Shown here: piece by piece, positions 56,426 through 64,000 of the stretch
Layout: the number at the start of each line of letters is the position of its first letter
How positions within the stretch are numbered: position 1 is the first letter of the stretch
Source of the DNA: Lutjanus erythropterus
Taxonomy: Eukaryota; Chordata; Actinopteri; Lutjaniformes; Lutjanidae
Assembly: GCA_020091685.1 (NCBI GenBank)
Contig: CM034597.1
Location: 29,748,388-29,812,387 of the forward strand
DNA: 64,000 nucleotides
Reading direction: 5' to 3'
Program-made: the position numbers and the translations under genes
Notes under the pieces: generated by a model
Databases searched by the model: none
Told to the model about the DNA's origin: nothing
What the model saw: the letters and a program-made list of their open reading frames with translations, nothing else

Positions 56426-57589
56426 CCAGACAATGAGCAAGACTAAAATCAATTTGTTTAAAGTAAGTAAAATTGATAAAAAATGCAAAAAAGCCTTCAC
56501 ACTTCCGTGTGGTGCCCACTGTTGATGACATAGTTACACTTTGCGAGCTCAAAGAGAAGCAAAGATCAAGCAAAAATGGTTCTGAATGTACAGAGAAAAT
56601 TTTAGGATCATCAAGCTTTTTAAACCTTGTGTACCACTGCAACACAGATTTGGTGGTGTGATCATTTGACCTTTATAAGCAATTGATATATTAGCCATAA
56701 ATCAGATTTGTCTGCAGACATTTAGTGAAGATATGGCGGATTAGTTTGTATTTGTAAGGACTGTAGCTCCCCTAACAGGTTTAACGTAAACTGTCGGCCG
56801 TGACACCTGTAAACCAAATGTGTGTTTGTCCCACTAACTCTTCTCTTGTCAACACCTTTCAGCCAGATGACGATGCAGAGAGCGGCTGGAGAGTTAACGT
56901 GAGTTATGAGCCTGGCCTCAGGCCAGTAATAATCATTAAACTGTCTTCTCCGACACTCCCCCTGTCTCAGCTGCTCGGACTTTGCTGGGACCTGAACGAC
57001 TTACTGTAAGTTCAACCCTGTGCGCTGTTGTATTCACGCACACAGTGCTTTGGAAAATATTTACAGCGACCCTGTAGTAAATTTTGTGAATTCGGCTAAG
57101 CAAAAACCACATGAAAGACCCCTGCAGGAACAAAAGTATAAGAATTTCACAATGATTTCATAAGATATAAGATAAGGTCATTATAAACTAACTGCTGCCT
57201 ACCAGCCTGTTCCTGAGATATGAATCTATGTTTGGCATCCTGAGCCGTTTGTGTGTCTACATGTTTAAAATGTATCACCTAATTATAACTGTGGGTGTAC
57301 ATGACAGGCATGATTAAAGATCTCATAGGACCCAGAGCTGTTCAAGTGTGTGTGAGTGTGTGAAAGCATCAGAATGCACAGGGCAAGTAGGTTAATTGCG
57401 TGTACATGTACTTGAACTCTGTGTGTTTTTCCAGTCAAGTTAATGAAAGGCCTGATGACGGCTCCTTTTTTTGAAAGTTCATCTGTCGGTTGTCACTGTT
57501 CATCTCCGATACTGGAGTTGAAATGGAACAGATATGTGTTTTTTGATGTTTAGGTGAGTCAAAATTAACCAGAGGTTCGAACCATATCA

Positions 57590-57910
57590 GTGTTTGGCAA
57601 GTCTCAAGTAAGTCTTAAGTCTTTGCGCTCAAGTCTCAAGTCAAGTAACTAAGTACAAATATTTTGTTACTGTACTTAAGTAATGTTTTCAGGCATCTGT
57701 ACTTTTCTTGAGTATTTAAGTTTTTTAACCACTTTTTCCTTTTACTCCCTAGATTTTACCAAAAATATCTGTACTTTCTACTCCTTACATTTTCAAAACA
57801 GGCTCGTTACTCTAACTCTTTTCTTCAGTTATTGATTATTTTTGTTTTGCATCATTGCATGCTGCCTTCACAAAATCAAGACTGTTTTTCAACCTCATTG
57901 GATGGGACAG
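57590..57910 (-). repeat. family C-related element (CAAGTAACTAAGTACAAAT)
   Basis: CTTGAGTATTTAAGTTTTTT, TACTCCCTAGATTTTACC and GACTGTTTTTCAACCTCATT, then GGATGGGACAGTAACACAC, are phrases of a fish 'strongly AAGTA' repeat. Ends not resolved. Confidence 0.45.
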
Positions 57911-57949
57911 TAACACACAGAAAAGACCTTCAGTCCATATAACACACAA

Positions 57950-58110
57950 CAGAAAAGACATAACAGGACAAACAAGATGTAGCAAGATGTAACCGGATGA
58001 AAAAGATGTAACAAAGCCAAAATAACACAAAAGATGTAACAAGACAAAGACAACGTAACAAGACGTAACAAGACCAAATTGATATAAAAGATGTAACAAG
58101 ATGAAAACAT
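57950..58110. repeat. short degenerate minisatellite (GATGTAACAAGA units)
   Basis: About ten imperfect units of 13-20 bases such as AAGATGTAACAAGA, with strand-biased A richness on +. Confidence 0.75.
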
Positions 58111-58704
58111 GGTGAAGATCAGTTAGCTTGTAGTACAATACAATGCTGTCATTTCTCTAGAAATTGACGGTTAATCAACGTAGGTTTTGGAGATGTTTTG
58201 CCTTCAAAACTGAACACAGGTACGTCATAAAGTCTGAAGTCTGGAGTCAGTTCTAATATCAGAAACTGGATTCACTGACATCCAAAGGTCGCCAGACATC
58301 CTCTGATCAAATTCAGATTTTGGAAACTGCTTCCTTCTCTCACTGGGACACTGCAGCAGCAGCTGTAGAGTTGAAACCAAAATGTTTTTGTTGAAACTCA
58401 GGAGGCCAACCGCTGTGAGCCTAAAACCAGAGCTGAGGAAAGCAGCGGCATGTGCGCTATCATTATCACCGCCACCGTACAACACTCTGACAAGGCACAA
58501 AGAGAATTTTACACCGCTAGGCTGGTGGTAGGTGTGCCTGCGTGTATATTTTTTTCTTTGTAGGAGTGTGATGAGGCTGTATTTGATTTCAGGTACTCTG
58601 CCAAGACGGCCACACACACCTGTGCTGCAGTGATTTGGTGTGAAAGGCAGAACACCTGTTTTCAGTTTCTGTTCTCCACATGGCAATTTGAAATCAGAAG
58701 TGGA

Positions 58705-58745
58705 AAGACAATTTGCCCACAGGGATCAATAAAGTATCACATTAT
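58705..58745 (+). repeat. possible LINE 3' tail
   Basis: ACAATTTGCCCACAGGGATC then AATAAAGTATCAC resembles the end of fish non-LTR retrotransposons. It is too short to assign firmly. Confidence 0.35.
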
Positions 58746-58878
58746 CTTTTACTTTCAGATATCTGGATTAAGGCTTATTTCACAACATTGCATCATTTGA
58801 GAAGGTCAGGATCTTCTTTTAGCTTTAGGCTCTACTGGAAAATGATATATATAATGCAGTGAAACTGCTCTAATTGCA

Positions 58879-58893
58879 AGGTCATCAAGGTCA
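58879..58893 (+). promoter_or_regulatory. DR3 nuclear-receptor motif
   Basis: AGGTCA-TCA-AGGTCA is a perfect direct repeat with a 3-base spacer, the type bound by the vitamin D receptor with RXR. It lies 5 kb upstream of foxq1. Occupancy unknown. Confidence 0.3.
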
Positions 58894-60439
58894 TAACTCT
58901 GCTCCGCAGCAGGTCTGGAAGAACACATCATGCTTATATAACCTGTTAATGTCTCTCCTAAAATTGGCACCTTGTTGTTTTAGCTTACCTATTGAGATTT
59001 CAAGTGTCTCCTTTGAGCAGGAGGAGAAATCTCTTTTAAGTGCTGACATGAGTGGAATTCCAGTAATGTAAATTCATCAGGTGAATCCCTCACAGTTCCA
59101 AAAATAGCCCCACCTCTGCGGCGGTCTGTGCTCACACGCTAACCCTTGTTTGCATGTCTCTGGATGACTTCTTACCTGTATCTCATCTTTGTTTTCTTTC
59201 TTCTCCGTGAGTGAAGGGTGTCCAGCCCCCATGTCGTTGTATAAACAAAGTACAGGCTGTGGGTGAGCAGGACAGGGAGGAACGGCAACAAGAGGCGCTG
59301 CGTAGCTGAGATTCCCAAGATTCCCTGCAGCAGATTTAGTCTCTGACAGAGGCCGCTGATAGCTGACATGCTTCATTTGAGCGCACAGGTAGGTACAACA
59401 GTGTGTCTACTTTCACAGCCAACCTAAAAATCAGACATTCCACATCAATTCCACTCATTCCTGCACTCCGCACAGTAGGCACCAGTGCAAGGGCTTGTGT
59501 ATGGGGGTGTATGACTGTCTGCAGCTGTGCGTCTGCTCAGGTGTGGGTGTGAAAGTGTTTGAGATTGCAAATGTGCTTCTGTGAAACAGAAGAGTAAGAC
59601 ACATACATTCCATCTAGTTTATTCTTCGAGCGGTGATTACTGTAATTATCCAACAATGTGGCCCTCTAAACGTTTGCTGCCTGCTTTGTTGAGCGTCTGT
59701 GGAATCATACCTTTGTGTTTTGGAAGATAAATGGCGGGGGGTGCCCAGTCCATATAATCAGAGGCACACCTGAACACTTAACAGAGACAAACAAAAAGTT
59801 CCCACGAAGCTGTTTTGATACATAACACAAGAACTTTCTGTATTGAATGTACTCATAAGCATCTGCTTGAATATAAAAAAAAATCTGGTTGGATACCTGA
59901 TACACAGACATAAATACAGTCCATGCAGTGACTCACAGTTTTCATAAGTGTGGTTTGATGCGCGTAAATCTCTGCTGCTTCTGTGTCAGCGATTAATAAA
60001 TGAAATCTGATTTAAAAAAACGAAGCAGAATATCCTGCAGTCACTTGGCAGCCACATGTTGCTATTTTGGGTTCTTCTGCATTCTTACCTGAGGTGCTCA
60101 CACCCTGCCAGACCTACAGAGAGAAAAAAAATAGATACATATAAATAAACGGAGCCAACAAGGGTGCAATTAAAGTAATTAAGGAAAGAGGTGAAGTACA
60201 GGTGAAGCACGGGTGAAAGGCAGCCCGACACTGCTAGGACCTAAATCACATGCAAAGGTAGTGATGTCATTTCGTGTCCCCCCTGTTGCTTATTGCCTCG
60301 ATACATGCAATTTATTTTTATACTTCTAACCACTGGCATGCAAAGAGGGTGTGGGGAGCCCTATTTGCTCTGGTCTTTGTTTATTTATAAGGCATGTGGG
60401 TTTCAAAAGTGTGGTCCTTTAACAAGTGCAAAGTCTTAT

Positions 60440-60726
60440 GCAACACTGGTTGGTGCAAGCTCCCATATGGTCAGCCCAAAGGACCCTGAGGTAAACCCAA
60501 GAAAGTGCCCTTCTGGTGGAGCTCTAGCTGTCACAAGTGCCCATCTAGCCAGATATAATACCCATCTGGTCCCCACAAGACCCTCCTGATTCCAAGTTTC
60601 CTTCTGACCAATCTACACGACTCTCTGGTTAGCCAGAGCAAAGTGCTTGTTGGTGCAGTTTCCTCTATGGTCAGCCCATGGGTCCCTGTGGTCAACCCAA
60701 AAGCCCATCTGGTTAGCTTCAAGGAT
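60440..60726 (+). repeat. degenerate ~200-bp repeat array, left part
   Basis: TTGGTGCAAGCTCCCATATG at 60450 recurs as TTGGTGCAGTTTCCTCTATG at 60650, each followed by GGTCAGCCCA and CCCTG-GGT-AACCCA. The phrase CCCATCTGGT is repeated within the units. Confidence 0.65.
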
Positions 60727-61030
60727 CAGTGTGTAGGATTTAGTGGAATCTAGCAGTGAGCTTATAGATTGCAACACTTCAGCCAACCTTCCCAAGTGTT
60801 TAGGAGAAACTACAATGGCCAAGAAACCCTATCTAGAACAAATGTTTAGTTTGTCCATTTTGGGCTGTGGTGTGCTCACCATGGAGGACTCTATTGAAGA
60901 GGATCTGTACCTTCTGTAGATATGGCTCATTCTAAGATAAAAACTGGTGATTATATGCCAATGAAAATATATTTACATATTTAGGAATATTCTTTTCCAT
61001 TCCTGCCATATTTCCCTCTAAATCATATGC
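60727..61030 (+). mobile_element. family E element (CAGTGTGTAGGATTTAGTGG)
   Basis: It starts CAGTGTGTAGGATTTAGTGG. It has AGAACAAATGTTTAGTTTG, AGGACTCTATTGAAGAGG, GGCTCATTCTAAGATAAAA and TTCCATTCCTGCCATATTTC, and ends CCCTCTAAATCATATGC. The ends are inverse-related in intact copies of this family as I remember it (CTAAAT at both ends), but eroded here. Non-coding. Confidence 0.65.
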
Positions 61031-61309
61031 ATAGACCTTTAAGTACAGTTCTGATTGGTGCAAGTACATTGATTTAAAGAGACAAGGCAGGGCGTTTTTT
61101 TTTTTCCTTTATAGCATAATGTACTCGGACTGCTGTGGAGAGAGGTCTGGCTATGTGAGACTAAGGACACTGTAGCAGTGTAGCTAGTTCAATAGTTCAA
61201 GCAAGACACAACCACAGGACAAGATGAAGGGGTCGCGAGATATTTAAGTATCGCACAGATGACTGCTGTCTACATCTATTTGTAAAGGCCATGTAAATGA
61301 GCCTCTATT

Positions 61310-61460
61310 AATATATCCTTTTGGTCCTCAAGTGATCCCCAAAACTCAAAGCCTTCTGGTGAAACAAAGAACCACTGAGATCAACCCAGAGTACCCCGTC
61401 TGGTGGGCTCAGACAAAGAAAAATCCTACCCCTAATGGAAGAGGTGCCCCTTGGATGGTC
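61310..61460 (+). repeat. degenerate repeat array, right part
   Basis: GATCCCCAAAACTCAAAGCC, TTCTGGTGAAACAAAGAACC and GAGATCAACCCAGAGTACC recall the CCCATCTGGT/TCAACCCA units at 60440-60726. It is the continuation after the inserted sequence. Confidence 0.4.
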
Positions 61461-62679
61461 ACACTTCTTCTTCTTCAGTGTTTGTGAGCAGATGTCTAGT
61501 GTTCATACTCTGTGTTCATATATTTATGCTTACTTTTATCCCTGACATTCATCATCACCTGAACACCTCTGGTGCCTTTGAACAGATTTTCCAAAACCTG
61601 AGATCTGATTGTGGTCTGCAGTCTTCAGGAACTCAAAACATAACCCCACCAAGGTAGAAGAAGACCACAATTAGACGACCTGAGTTCACTCCTTAATTCT
61701 GCCTGTAAAATGTTACTGTGGTGCATGTCTGTCAGTGAACCTCCGCCATGCGGGAAACACAGGCTCGATAGTTGCTCTATCTGCCACTATTGTCCATTTC
61801 AACTCTTCACACGCTAGAGTCCCTTCACATGCTGAGCTGGGAGGCGTGGAGGGAGATTAGGTGGAGGTGGCGGGGGGTGGGTAAAGAAAGAAAAAAGAAG
61901 CAATGATTGATCCTCGCCATAGACACCTCACTTTATCGCTGCAGCTGATAGAACGTACCTCTATTCAGCAGTGCTGTAGGCTGTTTTTGTGTAAGCATAA
62001 ACACAGGGCCAAATCAGTACCTGTGCTGCACTGTTTACCTGGCAGCCGTTCAGCCCTTTTCTGTCTAAACTTGAAATAGGATCCAAACACTCTACTCACG
62101 CATAGTGGTTTGCACGAGATGCTTCGCCTGCCTCTCAACCTACCGCGGGGCTCCGTAGCGCTATTTTTGCACCGTCTGAACCTTAACCGCCCCTCTTATT
62201 TCTTTGATTGAGAGGTGGAACATCTAGCCCCGGGGCTTTAACTGCAAACATAGCACTGATTTTGAGCAGTTACCAAGGAATCATACCACAGACAACCCCA
62301 ACAAACACCTCGCTGATTGATAACATGAGTCTGTGGATTATATTTAGATCCCCTTTTTCTCACCAGTATGTATTACCACAATTAAAAGTTTTAAAAAGCC
62401 CCACATCCTGGAATGTTTTAGCTTCCTTAATGTATGACCTTTTGCTTGTCGTTTATTGCATTATAGATTTCATGACTATCAATGTTGCTTGAAGCTGTAC
62501 ATTTAAAAAAAATCAAATACTCGCATTTTAATCTAAAGTTTTCTTCGGATATTTCCAAGGTGTTTATATGTTTTTCTATAATTTATTTAAAAAGGCAGAT
62601 GTTTTGTTTTATCGCAACTTAGGCAACTTACTACAATAGATTTTTGAGTTTGGAGCCCAACTCAAACTCTTAGTTTTGA

Positions 62680-62701
62680 AATATATATATATATATATAT
62701 T
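62680..62701. repeat. (AT)n short tandem repeat
   Basis: Eleven AT units inside AAGTT/CAACTT-rich sequence of a repeat resembling those near 22715 and 31000. Confidence 0.9.
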
Positions 62702-63349
62702 TAAGTTTTGGCAACCTATAGTCTTAAGTTGACAGAATTTACTTTTCTTCTTTAGATAAACATAAATCTTTGAGTTGTAGAAGCGCAAAAATCTGAGCTA
62801 TTTGAGTGCCTGAAAATGAAATGTACATTATGATGGACTGAGGTGAATATTTTACATATCATGAGATATTTCAGTAGTATAGAACTTTAAAGGAACATGG
62901 ACTAAATCTACGTATTAAGTTCAGTTTACTTTTCACGGAGAGTTTTATTCAGCCTGTGAAAACGGTTTTATTATCATGTCTTAATGTGGCTCTGGAGGGT
63001 CGTTTCATAAGTCTAAAAAATGACCCTGATGATCACTGAGGCGTGGACACTACAAATGTTTTGCAGGAAGCTGGTGTGAGTGGGGATGTGAATTTATAAA
63101 TACATTAGAATTTTCATGGGTCTAATGAAAGAAGCTATTGATTTGCAATTTAGGAAACATAGAATCCAGCAATGTGAGCTCATGGGAAGGTGTATAAATA
63201 GCACAGCAGTTTTAAAGACATTTCACATGTCATGTCTTTTAATGCAGTTTATTATTATGAGTTTTGGACGTAGTAGCAATAGTCAGGGGACCATCATAGT
63301 CAGGTGACCTTCGTTGTCATTAGTCATGATGATCTTCATCAAAGTTATG

Positions 63350-63500
63350 AAACAGTTGTAGTTTAGTTGATTTAGGCAACAAAACTACTTGGTTTGTTTA
63401 GGGAAAAGATTGTGGTTTGAGTTCAAATCAATGTGATAGTTATGTAAGTTAAATTCTGAGAGTTAAGCTAGGTTAGTTAAGCTGGCTGCGTTACGTAAGT
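63350..63500 (+). repeat. fish repeat with GTTTAGG..GGGAAAAGAT units
   Basis: TTTAGGCAACAAAACTACTT, GGTTTGTTTAGGGAAAAGAT and TGTGGTTTGAGTTCAAATC are phrases of a frequent fish interspersed repeat. AAGTTA-type short units follow. Confidence 0.5.
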
Positions 63501-64000
63501 TATGAACTAAAGTAAATATAAGTCAACATTGACTTTTGGTCTACTCGTTAAAAGTCCTGTGTTTGTTTGACCCATCTATCCACCACATTTCCTCCATATG
63601 TTGACTTTGTTGCTCTTTATGCAACATCTGGATGTTGGGATAATTCAGCCTCTATTGCTTTGATTTTGAACATTCTTTCTTTGGTCCACCAACTTTGTAG
63701 AACTGCAATACTAAATTGGCAGATTGTCCCTATAATTTTCCCTACACATACATTTGAACCCTTTGCAAGGCATTTATTAGCACTTAATCAGGTCACCACT
63801 GCATCTCCAGCTGCATGGTGTAATTTAGTGGCTATCTTGGCTTGTAGGAAGCACACAGAGAAAATGAAACTGAGGTGGATTTAACACCAATGATTTCTGA
63901 AGCAGGTCCATCAACACTTCAGACCCTTAATGTGGAACAAGTGGTTGCAAATACAAATATTGCAAGTGTGAATGTGTATCTCCAATTTTCTGAAACTTCT

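Larger units (their letters stand above)
54061..64000. other. foxq1 upstream region, no recognised gene
   Basis: Ten kilobases without a recognisable exon of a neighbouring gene. The first kilobase is unique and includes an octamer ATGCAAAT at 55020-55027. Beyond that are family C fragments (55385-55510, 57590-57910), a SINE copy, a small minisatellite, a possible LINE tail, a degenerate 200-bp repeat array split by a family E element, an (AT)n run and a GTTTAGG-type repeat near 63350-63500. The longest + frame at the right edge (63567-63884) resembles nothing I know. Confidence 0.65.

Noticed and set aside
56178..56645. 155-codon - frame
   Set aside because: It overlaps the SINE copy and has no protein features.
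63567..63884. 105-codon + frame at the right edge
   Set aside because: Not recognised; no start context, splice or domain support. Possibly part of an element continuing beyond the window.
1..64000. CRISPR arrays, operons, ribosome-binding sites or other prokaryotic systems
   Set aside because: The window is plainly vertebrate nuclear DNA; none of these is present.

Overview
This window is vertebrate nuclear DNA, almost certainly from a ray-finned fish and probably a percomorph teleost. It is AT-rich and intron-bearing, with poly(A) signals, long (CA)n, (ATT)n and (AAT)n microsatellites, and several interspersed repeat families that I recognise from teleost genomes. All assignments come from reading the sequence; no search was run.

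The coding content is the forkhead cluster known in human as FOXQ1-FOXF2-FOXC1-GMDS (6p25), here in inverted orientation. From left to right: the last two coding exons of gmds on + (2348-2416 and 6153-6215), intronless foxc1 on - (16807-18207, 466 aa), two-exon foxf2 on - (exon 1 44851-45826, exon 2 41751-41923, 382 aa), and intronless foxq1 on - (52979-53872, 297 aa). gmds and foxc1 converge tail to tail, while the three fox genes are transcribed in the same direction. I cannot tell from this window alone which teleost whole-genome-duplication paralogue (a or b) this is.

Region by region: 1-6720 is the gmds 3' end with two repeat-bearing introns and a 3' UTR. 6721-16361 is intergenic, with five of the six window copies of one ~270-bp repeat family lying within 4.2-15.2 kb (one of them in the gmds intron) and two or three unique GC-richer islands that may be enhancers. 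16362-18640 is foxc1 with its UTRs and promoter. 18641-41215 is a 22.6-kb gene desert with a proximal unique block upstream of foxc1, a decayed LINE, a 1-kb degenerate minisatellite, several TIR elements and a run of CTCF-like motifs. 41216-46150 is foxf2, whose intron holds an 8-unit minisatellite and a unique island. 46151-52486 is intergenic with three unique islands and a 1.5-kb TIR element. 52487-54060 is foxq1. 54061-64000 has no recognisable gene, only repeats including a tRNA-derived SINE copy.

FoxC1, FoxF2 and FoxQ1 are DNA-binding transcription factors acting in the nucleus in mesenchyme, neural crest and epithelium. GMDS is a cytosolic enzyme of GDP-fucose synthesis and is probably only a syntenic bystander whose introns may host regulatory DNA. 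There is no evidence of a prokaryote-like or otherwise new gene system. The more interesting material is non-coding: candidate insulator motifs, repeat-borne nuclear-receptor motifs, unique islands between the fox genes, nested transposons, and a second eh1-like repressor motif at the FoxQ1 C-terminus.
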